DNA of 64,000 nucleotides from Turritopsis dohrnii (GCA_027922465.2 BQMF02000179.1:310001-374000); one strand, 5' to 3'; positions 1 to 10,532 are shown, counted from the stretch's first letter. Notes: generated by a model from the sequence alone, not told the origin. Numbers and translations: made by a program.

Positions 1-1
1 T

Positions 2-360
2 GAAAGTAATTGCACAAGGGCAAACGTAAATAATTTGTTGTGTATCTTGAGAAATCATGGGTTGAATTTGCCAAGAGATTCACGAACATTATTGCAAACA
101 CCAAGAAATTTTAATGTTGTGGAGAAATGTGTTGGCCAGTATATTTACCTTGGCCTGCTAACAGGCTTAAAGAAAGAGCTGCATAAATTAACTACAGGGA
201 ATTCCATCCAAATGGCTGTTAATGTTGATGGGCTACCCTTATTCAAGTCCAGTTCACACCAACTTTGGCCAATACTTTGCCAGTTTCAGAACTCAGCGGT
301 GATTCCAGTCGGTTTCTTTTGTGGAAAATCTAAGCCAACACCTGTTAATGAATTTCTGAA
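2..360 (+). pseudogene. Transposase-like fragment (EnSpm/CACTA-like or related family), open at the window's left edge
   Basis: One reading frame is open from base 2 to about base 360. It resembles the conserved N-terminal block of a transposase-like family that is multi-copy in cnidarian and arthropod genomes: an LPRDSRTLL motif, then a gap, then VDGLPLFKSSS followed by a WPIL motif and a GKSKP motif. The D of the VDG motif would be the first acidic catalytic residue if the EnSpm/CACTA comparison is right. The frame continues only a few residues past NEFLK before a stop at 395, so no downstream catalytic region is present. The sequence passes directly into the first recognisable exon of the DUF4806-type gene, in a different frame. 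I read it as a truncated mobile-element gene; the exact superfamily is uncertain. Confidence 0.55.
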
Positions 361-1752
361 AGTGAATCTTCTGACGATGCGGAGATGGAAGAAATAATTG
401 GCAAACGGAAGAGAGTGAAAAAGACAAAGCATCTGCGAAGGGGTAGCTATTTTCTATTTGACTTTATACGTAGTATAAATAAAACAACAGCATTTGTCAG
501 TGAATTGATCTTCAGGCATTAACATAATTTCAGTTCATTTTTTCACAGATTTTGATAGTGCATCATTTGAAAGTGATGATGAGCCACCACCTGATAATAT
601 CAAAGGAAAACAAAAGAATACACCAAAAAGTAAGATTTCTGTTTTCACACCATTAAACCATGTGTAATAAATCAAATAATATGAAATAATATAATATAAC
701 CTTCATTTGTTTTTTATTTAATTTTAGTTGCGCCATTTCCAAAACCGTCTTTAGTTACTCCAGCCATTCAGATGTTTGATACTTCCATTAATTTTTCATC
801 AAGCACACCATCCAGACAAGCTGATAGTGCATCAAATGATAGTGGAAATGTGACCAGTTTGGGTTCTGAAGGCCACATGGGAAAAATTAAACGGAATCAA
901 CATTCAAACTGCAATTTATATCCGATGTCTGCTGAAAGTTAGTCCTGATGTCCTTTGTTTTATTACTAACAATTTTTTTTGTTGGTGGTTGTCATGCTCT
1001 TTTTCCATTTGTTTTTGTCATAGAATTTCAAAGGAAAGTTATTCAAGGCTTAAGTGATATTTTGGATGCCATTAATAGCCTTGGAAACAGAGTGGAACCT
1101 GAAGATAGTCATTTCAGAATTGAGCGGCTGACATCTATTCGGAATTTTGAGGAGAATGAAGAAAGTTTAAAAAATAATGAATCCAGGATGGTTGCGGTAA
1201 GACTTTCCAAGTTTGCGAAGTGTGATGTGAATGCAATATTTATCATTATTTTGACTGCAATTGTTCAGAACAATCCATGTTATGTTATTTTAAATCATAT
1301 GTTATAGGTAAGACAAATATCAAGAATAGGTGGTGCTGATCTAAAGGACAACGTTCGGAAAGTTATGCGAAGGTGAGTTTTTAAATCTGTATTTGTTGAC
1401 ATGTGGAAAGGTATTATTTTTGACATCTCATCTTTTTCCTTTGCTTTAAGATTAATGGACAATGTTCTGATGTCAGAATTCAACTTGAGTGGTAACAGAG
1501 GAAAAAGGTCCTTTAAAAACACCAACCTTTTCCAAGTAGTTGTTGGTATGTCGTTCCTTTACCAATTTATCTTTTAAGGCTGATTTTACCCCCCAAAAAA
1601 TTATTCTATCTTAACATTTTGAAATGTTTTTTATAGCTGGCATAATGAAATCCCAGAACACGACCGAAACTGCTGTGGCTCAATGTGTGGCTGACACATT
1701 AAAACGTGCCCCTGATCGACATCGAATGTCTAAAGCTGTTGAAGCCCAGTAG
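361..1752 (+). CDS. DUF4806-type protein, 3' seven exons
   Basis: Seven exons join in frame with canonical GT/AG borders: 361-442, 549-629, 728-937, 1024-1196, 1308-1372, 1451-1545 and 1637-1752 (stop TAG 1750-1752). The first carries an acidic stretch followed by a basic GKRKRVKKTK stretch that could be a nuclear signal. The next two are Ser/Pro-rich and low complexity. The last four match the DUF4806 pattern as I know it: FRIERLTSIRN, then NFEENEESLKN, then RIGGADLKDNVRKVM, then FNLSGNRGKRSFKNTNLF. DUF4806 has no defined biochemical role and is often multi-copy in invertebrates and fish. The 5' exons and start codon are not seen; the first exon abuts a transposase fragment in another frame, so the gene may be 5'-truncated. 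The open frames and clean splice sites across seven exons argue that the remaining part is young or still functional. Confidence 0.68.
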
Positions 1753-2470
1753 TCATATATTTTAATGACTTAGTTTTAACATGTTGGTTCAATTTCAAGT
1801 CATCTAATTTTGGAAGATTGAGTACTTTCTCTTACTGGCCTAATTAAGTTTAATAAGGGTAACGCCAAAACTTTAGATGGTTTGTAATTGTTAGATGAAT
1901 TGTATTTGAGGTGCACAGTTGTGAATTGTGAATTTTGCAGTCTGTGTTTTGTGGAATAAAGAAATCCTGTTCTTCCCCACTAGGCAAATTCTTTGAAAAA
2001 TCTCTGTGGAGGGGTACATTTCTATGAAAAGTCGCACCTGTTTACACATGATTTCCATACAAATGCACTTCTCCGCAGTGAATTTTAAGATTTTGCCCAC
2101 TGGGGTCATGTGAAGTGCTGGCCAAATTTGTGTTCCTAACTTTTTATTGCCAATGAGGCTCTTGTGTTACTTAGTAACGGTTTGGTGTGTTTAAACTGTA
2201 ACTTGTATTTATTATTTATGAAACTGTAACTGTATTTATGCTGAACTCTATTTATTTATTATCTAAAAAATTAATTTATTAGAAGAAAATTTAACCTATT
2301 AGAAGAAACATTTTTTATACATGAAATATAGCTTTGTTTGAAATAAATGTTGCTGTTATTGCTTTCCATTTTGTAAAATATTTCAAATGAAAATGCTTTC
2401 TTGCTCCATATCATGAGATACGTTTCCGTGTAATAAGGTGTAAAATACAATGGGAAACCAATGTCCTGTA
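1753..2470. other. AT-rich stretch without a recognised gene
   Basis: The 3' flank of the DUF4806-type gene. Several short ORFs occur on the minus strand but none resembles a known family or has good splice borders. No structured repeat was seen apart from AT-rich runs. Confidence 0.5.
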
Positions 2471-2688
2471 GTTGGAGGACGTCCGAATACATTAATTTGG
2501 TGTTATCCTTAGGACGTACATCTATAACGGCTACTGGACGTCTTACTTGAATGTCCGTAGGACGTCCTTAAGCGACGTCCAGTGGATGGAAAATGAGGAC
2601 GACCTCCGGGGTTACATATGTGACCAAGACAGGTCGTCCAAAGGGACATGGAAAAAGTCGTTCAGCGGACGTTCTCCGGACGAAAAAT
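2471..2688. repeat. GGACGTCC-rich repeat block
   Basis: The palindromic octamer GGACGTCC and near variants (GACGTCC, GGACGTCT, GGACGTTC) recur about ten times in roughly 200 bases. This is far above background in such AT-rich DNA. The block ends where GPCR-like coding sequence begins. It looks like the body of a small interspersed repeat or MITE that inserted next to, or into, the GPCR exon. No clear terminal inverted repeat was identified. Confidence 0.55.
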
Positions 2689-2948
2689 TGCCCATTGGGA
2701 TATTAATTGCCATACCTAATCTGGTTCGATTGTTTGCAAAACAAGTGAAGCTTGGAAACATCCCTGTATGGGGTTTGTTAGTTTATGCCTATGTGTTTAC
2801 AAACCCAATCGTTTATGCAACGACAATGACGGAACTGAGGAAGGAGTACAGCAAATGTTGCCGTCGCTTCCTGCGAAAGATAAGGAAGTTATTACCTTGT
2901 AACTCTGCCGTATCTTCTGAAGTTAAGATTTTTAATAAAAGCATTTAA
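2686..2948 (+). pseudogene. Class A GPCR fragment: TM7 and C-terminal tail
   Basis: The frame to the stop at 2946-2948 encodes an end-of-TM6/loop region, then a hydrophobic segment with the class A signature NPIVY in TM7. A basic helix-8-like stretch follows (RKEYSKCCRRFLRKIRK), then a short tail. In rhodopsin-family receptors the NPxxY motif sits at the cytoplasmic end of TM7 and takes part in activation. TM1 to TM5 are absent from the window, and upstream lies a GGACGTCC-rich repeat, not receptor sequence. I therefore read it as a 5'-truncated copy or an isolated last exon. The AATAAA-type signals around 2935-2950 could serve as polyadenylation signals. The ligand class cannot be assigned. 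Confidence 0.6.
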
Positions 2949-3074
2949 TAAAAGTTGTTTTGGTGCATCGTTCTAGAGACTTTTTATGCTATGGCATCGT
3001 CCACTTATTCACAATGCAAGATTAATGAATCTTTACAAATTTTTAAGTTTAAACACTGTTTCTTAATTTTGATC

Positions 3075-3475
3075 TTAGGGGCTGATTAGCTACATGATCC
3101 CGCTTAGCCGGGATGAAATTTCGTCCCACCTTGCCGAGATGAATTTCAACTTGGTGTTACATGCAAAATTTTCATCCCGTTTAGGTGGGACGGGACAAAA
3201 CTGACCCTTTGTGTTTTGAATTTTTGTCAAACTAAGCATGCTCAAACCTCAAACTTGTCCCGGTTGACCGGGAAGAAGTGATTACATGGAAAAATTCCTT
3301 CCTGCCTAACCGAGATCCCGGCTCTTGATAGCCGAGATCTCGGATAGGCGGGATGAAAATTATATCATGTAATCGCGGTGGTAAATTTATGAAGATTTGA
3401 CCAGGAAGCCAAGACCTCGGCAAGGCGGGATGAAATTTCTTCCCTGCTAACCGGGATCATGTAATCTGCCCCTAA
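3075..3475. mobile_element. MITE, about 400 bp, TTAGGGGC terminal inverted repeats
   Basis: The left end reads TTAGGGGCTGATTA and the right end is its imperfect reverse complement, TAATCTGCCCCTAA. Inside each end is a shared ACATGATCCCG block. The body is built of several imperfect copies of CGGGATGAAATT in both orientations, so it could fold extensively. The trinucleotide ATC flanks both sides and may be the target duplication. There is no transposase; superfamily unassigned. Confidence 0.7.
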
Positions 3476-3638
3476 ATCTCATTTACTATTCCACTTGGGA
3501 ATGGGCAAAATAAAGGAATGCTAACTAATAATGATATGATATTAGTTAGATGCTTGGAATTCATCGAACTGAAACAAAACTGAATAGTTAGGCAGTAATG
3601 TGGCTTTGAATCAGAAATCTAGAAAATCGTATCATTTA

Positions 3639-4364
3639 AGCCTGGTTCGTTTTAACGCCTAAAACGCAGCGGTCTTAAGACTTAAAACACAATTTTCTAT
3701 TTTGTAGTGAAAACAACCTTGAAACAATCATTGATCTTAGGGCTTAAAACCGTGATTTAACCAATAAAATGGATATCAAAAATCATTGATCTAAACTGTT
3801 TTAATACAGATATCAAAAACATCATAATGATAATGGTAGCAGCAAAAAGCTTTGACAATTTCAATTATGACGATATTTACAAAAAAAGGAACGCAACAAA
3901 GAAAAAAACAAAATGATTCTGGTTGAGAAAGTCATATCCAGGGAGAAAAAGTTCAGGATTTTTTCACGTACTGACAATGGGACAAGACCTGCCCGAACGT
4001 GAATACTTTTTTCGCTTTATGAGAATGTCACGAGACCGGAACGTTGGACCTAAATTGCAACGTCAGAAGACTCATCTTCGCGAACCAATATCCCCATTTT
4101 TTCATTATCCGAATGTTTCTGTTTCCTAGGAATTGACGTAACTCATTCAAGCAATTAAAATGTTTTAAGCGTTAAGTCAAAAATATCAAAAAAAATTTGA
4201 TAATTTATTCTCTAAGCCTTACAACTGTTCATTTTATGTTCTTATATGAGCAACAAATATCTTAAAACAGTAAAAATTTTGATATTTTTCTTAAGCCTTA
4301 AAACTGTGTTAAGGCTTAAGATCGCTGCGTTTTAAGCGCTAAAACGATCAGTGAAAAACAGGCT
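3639..4364. mobile_element. PIF/Harbinger-type element, 726 bp, with TTA target duplication
   Basis: The terminal inverted repeats start AGCCTG and continue, with mismatches, through a CTAAAACGCAGCG-like block to CTTAAG at about 40 bases on both sides. The trinucleotide TTA flanks both ends (3636-3638 and 4365-4367), the typical PIF/Harbinger target duplication. A transposase N-terminal fragment lies inside (3923-4129). With no DDE catalytic region it must rely on an enzyme supplied elsewhere. Confidence 0.8.
3923..4129 (+). pseudogene. Harbinger transposase N-terminal remnant
   Basis: The translation contains REYFFRFMRMSRDR followed by VGPKLQRQKTHLREPISP. This matches the region of HARBI1-like transposases just before the catalytic domain: the F-R-F-x-R-M block and the x-R-x-x-I-x-P block that begins the Harbinger core. 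The start codon lies just outside the good homology. The frame ends after about 68 codons, with none of the DDE catalytic residues present. It sits inside the 726-bp element and is read as a relic of the autonomous parent. Confidence 0.6.
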
Positions 4365-4488
4365 TTAGATCGCTCAAAGAAATATATGCAGTAAGGTTTA
4401 AACCTCTTAAAACTGACTTTGGCTTAAAAATCTTTTGGTCTTATTTCCTACCTACGAATTTTAGATTTTATGAAATGAATTTAGATTA

Positions 4489-5024
4489 CAGTCGACTCTC
4501 GATATCTCGAATACTTGATATCTCGAACATTTTTCCCGGTCCTTTGGACACTATGCACTTGTTTTGGCTAAAATCCTCTCGATATCTCGAACTTTTCGTT
4601 ATGTCGAACAATATTTCCGATTCCCGGACTAATTTTCTCTCGTTATCCCCAAAACTTTCAGAACTTTCGGGCGTGATTTTCGCATTTTTTTAATGTTTTG
4701 ATAAAATCCCATTTTTCTAAAATCGAATTTTCAAAAAAAGTATATGAATCTAGGTTTTTTGAAAGGTTTATCTCTACTAAAGGCGAAAACTTTGCTCGTT
4801 AAGCAAAGATTTACAAACATGTCTGTTGTAGAATAGTATAAAGCATTGAAAGACTTGCAGAAAAAGATGTCTAAAAAAGATTTAATGGCGTCCCAAAGGA
4901 CACAATATCAACCAGGTTTAAGAATAAAAACAAATTATTGACCTCGCTGGAAAAAAATGGCACACAACCTAAGTGAAAAAAACTTCATACTCCTGAGAGT
5001 TTGAGATATCGATCGCGATCAGTT
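4489..5024. mobile_element. Pogo/Tigger-like element, right end decayed
   Basis: A TA dinucleotide (4487-4488) is followed by CAGTCGACTCTCGATATCTC, a typical pogo-type terminal repeat. The block CGATATCTCGAA is repeated at about 4517 and 4580 as subterminal repeats. A weaker inverted match, GAGATATCGATCGCGATCAG, ends near 5024 before TA. The interior is AT-rich and non-coding. The left end is convincing; the right end is tentative. Confidence 0.55.
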
Positions 5025-5139
5025 ATAGACTATATATAGACTTTTGCACAAATTACGTCACTGCAAACGTTTCTGAATTGATAGATTATTACGTACTTAA
5101 CCTTACACCTTGGGTGTTGTTTTTATTTATAAACAGCGC

Positions 5140-5645
5140 AAACGTCACAAAGACATTTTATCATCGTTGTTTCGACGTCGTGTTTAATCGTTGCTTGACA
5201 AACAAGTTCAAATTTTAATGTCCGAACGATAATTAACAAAAACCAAAAATGACGCTAAAATGATGCTATGCGACGGTCAAATGTCCGAAAACAACGTGAA
5301 AATGGTTAAATAACCATTAACGACGATGTGTAATGACAACTAAAAATGCCTATCTTTTTCATTTACTTATTTATTATTTACAGTTTCAAATGGCTGACTA
5401 CTGCAAATGGCTTCCACACACGGTGCATAGCGGCCAAGAGGAATTGATCCTTGACTTCTCGCCGACAGTGATAATTACTATACCACCGCGCCTTGACACA
5501 TTCTAATGTCGTTAATTTTACCAGGCTGCAACGTTGTTATGCCCCACTTTGTAATTTTTGCCCCACTTTGTAATTTTCTTGCCTCACTTTGTAATTTTTA
5601 GCTGCACCACTTTGTAATTACTACCTGCCCCACTTTGTAATTTTC
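5140..5645. repeat. Interspersed repeat with CCCCACTTTGTAATT iterons
   Basis: The part at about 5540-5645 holds five tandem-like copies of a (G)CCCCACTTTGTAATT motif. The part at 5150-5330 is rich in TTGTTTCGACGTC and CAACG/CGTTG words. Both parts recur in inverted orientation and the same relative order at 26736-27025, which shows they belong to one repeat family. No coding capacity. A cluster of ATAATTACTATACC-type sequence near 5475 remains unexplained. Confidence 0.6.
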
Positions 5646-5665
5646 TGTCATTTTTACTTCCTAAA

Positions 5666-6155
5666 TCTATTTATTAATTGTCGATTCTCTGTCTGTCTGT
5701 CTGTTTGTTTGTCTGTCACGCAAAATGGTAGATACGAACTGCGAAAGAAATCAGGAAGTCAGCAATGTAAGATCACAAATAAATTATTTCTCTTCTTGTG
5801 CGCGACGTCAGCGTGAAACCATTGTATTGAGACCAAAATCGAACGCGACGTTTAGGGAAAATTTTCTCGATAACCACGATGACGTTTTTTGGGGTGCGCG
5901 ATACAGGCGATGGGGTGACGAAAAATTTGGGTCTAATTTTTTTTGGGGGACGGGTCTGTGACGTCATCAAAATATTTGAACGATGATATCTCTGTAACGG
6001 TTGATCGTAGCGGAAGGATCCCATACATTTTTTCGATCAGTTTTTCGAGCTCTACAACATGGGAACACTTTCGGCAGTCAATTCCTTAATTTTATTTTTC
6101 GTGAAGTCAACACAGGCTGAACATGGGCGGGGAGCGACGCCGCCTTGGCGGCTAG
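5666..6155 (+). mobile_element. Non-autonomous Helitron, 490 bp, family A ends
   Basis: It begins with TC (TCTATTTATTAATTGTCG, then CTGT repeats) after an A at 5665. It ends with the hairpin-forming GCCGCCTTGGCGG directly followed by CTAG (6152-6155), then T. This is the Helitron signature: 5' TC, 3' stem-loop plus CTRR, insertion between A and T. Its body carries blocks shared with the short units of the two large arrays (for example CGAACGCGACGTTT and GATCGTAGCG), although its ends differ from theirs. The next base starts another Helitron 5' end. Confidence 0.82.
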
Positions 6156-6705
6156 TCTATATATTAATAGCCGATTCTCTGTTTGTCTGTTTATTTGTTT
6201 GTTTGTTTGTAAGTCACGCAAAATGGTAGATTGAGTTGTGAGCGAAATTATTTCTTTTTTTGTGTGCGACATGAGTTCGAAGCAAATACATTGCAACCCC
6301 AATCGAACGTGACTTTGTTTGGCTGATGAACTAATAGGAATAACGTTTTGTTTTTATTATTATTGTTAGTTTTATATTCCAAGGACTACGTTAACTACGT
6401 TGGCTTTGAGAACAATACATCAACTAAATACAAAGAAACTAACTGATTAAACAGTTTGGACAAAAAGTAGCAGTGGCAGAACGTGGCAGCATGTTGGCCA
6501 GTGTATCCTAATGTATCCTTGCCTGACTGTCTGAGAGGGGTTAACTTTTTTTTCGAGCAATCAAAATGTTTAAAAACCGATAGGTAAAAAAAGAGTATCA
6601 TGAAACAAAATATTTTTTTGCTTTTCTTATAATTTAATTTCTTTTTGGATTTCTGCGAAAGCAAGAAATACCTTAAAACCGGCTCTGTTCTTCTTCTTCT
6701 TCTTC
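6156..6705 (+). mobile_element. Helitron family A, 5' part, 3' end missing
   Basis: It starts TCTATATATTAATAGCCGAT exactly at the CTAG terminus of the preceding element, making a head-to-tail pair. The following ~450 bases match the element at 28567-29428 in order. Homology stops near 6640-6660, before a TTC-rich stretch and a Harbinger-type element. The expected GC hairpin and CTAG end are not found downstream, so this copy is truncated. Confidence 0.7.
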
Positions 6706-6708
6706 TTA

Positions 6709-7418
6709 AGGCTGGAGCAAACGTATCAAAAAGTTCATCAAACTCTATCAAACTAGCAAGTTTGACAAACTGTTTGATACGTTTGAGAGAAAACATGTTT
6801 TTGAAAAAAAGTAAAAAGAAGAAAAAAATCCAGTTTGATGGAGTTTGATGAAGTTTGTTCGGGAACAAACTTTTCATCAGACAAAATTGCCTCCATCAAA
6901 CTAAAATTTGCTGTTTGACGCGTTTGAGACAATATTTCATCAGATAACGTTAATTTATCACGGCCGTTTAGTGCAAAACAGCAAAGGTGGAGTGTTTTTC
7001 GAATGTTTTCGAATGTGGAGTTATCAAATCGGAAATTTACGAAAAAACGTATTCAAAATCAACAACATCCATTCGAAACATATCCTTGAAACCAAACCGA
7101 TCTTCTAATCGCAATTCTTTTATAATGTTACTATAATAATCCTTCTTACTTCTTCTTTTCATCTTATTTCTTGTTTTACCTGGGCGAGGTTTTTCATCAT
7201 CAGAATCAACTAGTTCTGACAGTAATAAAATACTAGCTGCTAACTTGGCCATTTTAATTTTCAGAATGAATGGACTTTATATTATTTGATGGAATCAGTT
7301 TGATGACACTTCAAATGGAATTTTCTGTTTTCATCAAAAATTCGAATTTTCACCAAAGCGCTCATCAAACTAATTTGACGAAGTTTGATGAAAATGTTTG
7401 ACACGTTTGCTCCGGCCT
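6709..7418. mobile_element. PIF/Harbinger-type element, 710 bp, TTA target duplication
   Basis: Inverted ends AGGCTGGAGCAAACGTATCA and its near reverse complement at 7396-7418 are flanked by TTA at 6706-6708 and 7419-7421. Many direct and inverted copies of CATCAAACT/AGTTTGATG lie near both ends and probably form subterminal transposase-binding repeats. A transposase N-terminal fragment lies inside on the minus strand. Confidence 0.82.
7037..7252 (-). pseudogene. Harbinger transposase N-terminal remnant
   Basis: A 71-codon ORF starts with an ATG and a hydrophobic/acidic head, passes a basic KTRNKMKRRSKK stretch, and ends in RLEDRFGFKDMFRMDVVDFE. The last block matches the conserved Harbinger pattern of an acidic-Arg word followed by F-x-x-x-F-R-M and an aromatic pair. 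The frame then stops, with no catalytic DDE region before the right inverted repeat. The element therefore encodes at most the N-terminal part of a transposase. Confidence 0.6.
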
Positions 7419-7421
7419 TTA

Positions 7422-8888
7422 CTGTCCAAACCTAGCGGTTTTTTGAAATCTCGTGCGAATGTTTACACGAAACCAAAGTCACGCATTTCAGTCGAAGAAA
7501 TTCACAACAAAGAACCAACCAAAAGGATCCCAAAGGATCTTTAGTCAGTATAATTAAAGAAGATGCACGTTTCCAAAACTGAAAATGAAGAATAAAATCT
7601 CTAGCAGTAATTTATTATTATCTTGTAATGATTCAATGGTGACTTTTCGTATCGTTTTGTAAACAGAGAATGAAAAAGGTATAAATGCTTTTTTTGTTTT
7701 TGAAATATCTGGGATTTTATCTGAAAAAAGTTCATTGTTTGTTTCATGTGTGGGCTGTAATGCTTTTTAAGCTCTGGATACGTACAGCTCAGCTTAAGTT
7801 CCACCTCAGCTCCAAATGTCTGTCTACTCAGCATCACTTTAGCTATTTTAAGGTTATTTGGTTTGTATAATGCTTTGAAATGCAGTATTGTTTTTTGTTG
7901 GTGATCAGTAGTTTTTAGGTTACCAATGTCTCTAATTATGAACAGTCTTCCTAATTTTAATAAATATATAATTCGAAACACTTCACATTCTGTATATAAA
8001 AAAAAATTTCAACTTTCAGTTATATGTATATAATTTTTGTTTACTTTTTTGTTTGTGATACACTTTACATTTTTCTGTGCCTCCAAAATAAATTAAATAT
8101 TTTCTTTCGGATGTAAATAAATTTAACGGTGGAATATACAGTTTAAAGTTTTTTAGTGTCAACAAAGTTTTTGTAGTGTCAATTAAGCTTTCATGAAGCT
8201 CTGAGGAGTACGTACACTTATAATAATATAATAATTCTTCTGTAGTGTGATTATTCTTTTCTAACTAAAAAGTTGCACAAAGTCAAAAAGCTATGTGTTT
8301 GTATTAGGGAAAAATGTCTCAATTTTAAGCCTTTCTAGATACAAAAGATTTTTGTTTGTTTCCTTCTTGTGCTGTATACTTTTTAAGCTCTGGATTCGTA
8401 CAGCTCAGCTCTGTTTCTTCCTTAGCTCCAATGTTAAGTGGTTGTCTACTCTGCACTACTCTTGATTGATGATTTTCTAGCTATATTATACTGCCAATGC
8501 CCCTAATTACAAATGATCTTCCTAATCACACAAATTGAAATGTTATGTGTATAAATTCAAAATACTTTATACAATTAGTAACACTACAAAATTTTTGGTA
8601 TAAATTTATAGAGCATATACTTTTAACGATCAAGATTTTTGATTACGTATTTGCAGCATTGGGAATTCTGTTTGTGTATGTAATTAAGAAGATTGGAAGT
8701 ACATATCATATCAAGTTTTAACATGATGTTATGCTGTAAAGATCATTCAACCTTTTTTTTGAATTTCTTATATAAAGAATTTTTATAAACTTTCTTCTAT
8801 TTTGTTAGATTAAATTAGGTCATGTGCGGTTGATCGTTATGTCACACTTTTCTTTTATATGTAATTTGTGTATTGTTTATATATGTAA
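7422..8888. other. AT-rich spacer with a diverged direct repeat
   Basis: A block at about 7755-7990 (CTCTGGATACGTACAGCTCA onward, then GTCTACTC and CTAATTA words) recurs diverged at about 8385-8560 in the same order. This indicates an old direct duplication or two copies of one repeat. No convincing gene; the ORFs here are short, overlap on both strands and lack family motifs. Confidence 0.5.
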
Positions 8889-9435
8889 CCAGTAACCCGG
8901 GTAAAAATTTTTACCAACTTTAACTTCGAAAACGATGTGTCAAATATCGCGTTCCCCCCGTGATGAAAATTTTAATTACGGATTCACAACTTAAAAGTGT
9001 ACCCATGTTGTAGAGCTCGAAAAACTGATCAAAAACATGTATGGGATCGTTTCGCTATGACCAACCGTTAAAGAGATATCCTCTATCAAAAATTTTGATG
9101 ACGTCATAGCCGCAGTACCAAAAATAATTTAGGTGCAAATGTTGCGTCACCCCATCACCCGTATCGTGGAACCTAAAAAACGTCAGTTTTCCATATTGGT
9201 TCTTGAGTTATTTCCCCAAAAACGTCGCATTCGATTGGAAATGCAATGCAATGATTCCCCGTGATAGATTAAAAAACTGACGTCACGGCACTTGCTACTA
9301 TATAATAATCGTAAAAAAACGCATGGCCTAACGAAAAATATGACCACGATTAAGAAGATTTTGACCGTAAAATTCAACAGAATTTATCACTCTCCAAAAT
9401 AAAAGTGTGACACACACTCGCTATTATATATAAGA
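8889..9435 (-). mobile_element. Helitron array unit 1 (547 bp)
   Basis: The leftmost unit. Its 3' end (plus-strand left) reads CCAG, the complement of CTGG and so still a legal CTRR. The stem-loop GGGTAAAAATTTTTACC follows. It is the most diverged short copy: its version of the recurring antisense ORF carries stop codons. Confidence 0.78.
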
Positions 9436-9966
9436 TAGTATCTCGCGTAAAAGTTTTTTACGACTTTAATTTCGAAAAGGATGTGCAAGAATCCCACATT
9501 CCCGTGTGCGAACCCCGTGACGAAAATTTCAATTACGCAATTGGGACTGGAAAATGTACCGAGGTTGTAGAGCTTGAAAAACTGAGCAAAAAAATGTATG
9601 GGATCGTTTCGCTGCGCCCAACCGTTGCAGAGATATCGTCGGTCAAAGATTTTAATGACGTCATAGCCGCAGTACCAAATACAATTTAGGCCCAAATGTT
9701 GCGTCACCCCATCACCCGTGTTGCCGACCCTAAAAAACGTCAGTTATCGCTATTGGTTCTCGAGATATTTCCCCGAAAACGTCGCGTTCGATTGGGGATG
9801 CAATGCAATGAATCCCCCGTGATAAGGTTAAAAAAACTGACGTTTTTATCAATGGTCTAACGAAAAAATGACCACGATTAAGAAGATTTTTACCGTAAAT
9901 TTTAAAAAAACTTAACACACTCTAAAATAAAAGTGGGATGCACGATTGCGGATTAGTATAAGTAGA
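9436..9966 (-). mobile_element. Helitron array unit 2 (531 bp)
   Basis: A short unit with the CTCGCGTAAAAGTTTTTTAC-type 3' stem-loop. The junction to unit 1 reads GA then TAG, so one base of CTAG is missing. It carries an open antisense-polarity ORF at 9483-9689 (plus strand). Confidence 0.78.
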
Positions 9967-10532
9967 CTAGTATCTCGCGTAAAAGTTTTTTACGACTTTA
10001 ATTTCGAAGAGAATCTGCAGAAATACGACGCGTTCCCGTGTGTGTACCCCGTGACGAAAATTTCAATTACGGAATCGGGACTGGAAAATGTACCCATGTT
10101 GTAGAGCTGGAAAAACTGAGCAAAAAAATGTATGGGATCGTTTTGCTACGATCAACCGTTGCAGAGATATCGTCGATCATAGATTTTAATGACGTCATAT
10201 CCGCAGTACCAAATAAAATTTAGGCCCAAATGATGCGTCACCCCTATACCCGTATCGCGGACCCTAAAAACCTCAGTTATCCCTATTGGTTCTCGAGATA
10301 TTTCCCCAAAAACGTCGCGTTCGATTGGGGATGCAATGCAATGATCCCCGATTATCATAAAACATCTGACGTCAAATGCCACGTGCTATTATACTAATCG
10401 TGAATGTGTCTTGCGTGGTCGAACTGCCGCTATATGACCACGATTAAGAAGATTTTGACCATTAAAAAAACAAAAACACAACACTCTCTAAAATAAAAGT
10501 GGTATGCACACACGCGGATTAGTATAATAAGA
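9967..10532 (-). mobile_element. Helitron array unit 3 (566 bp)
   Basis: A short unit, closely similar to unit 2, with an intact CTAG. It carries the same ORF type at 10038-10223 on the plus strand, opposite to the Helitron's own 5'-3' polarity. Confidence 0.8.

Noticed and set aside
6395..6877. 160-codon minus-strand ORF
   Set aside because: It crosses the border between a Helitron fragment and a Harbinger element and is driven by TTC/AAG-rich sequence; not a gene.
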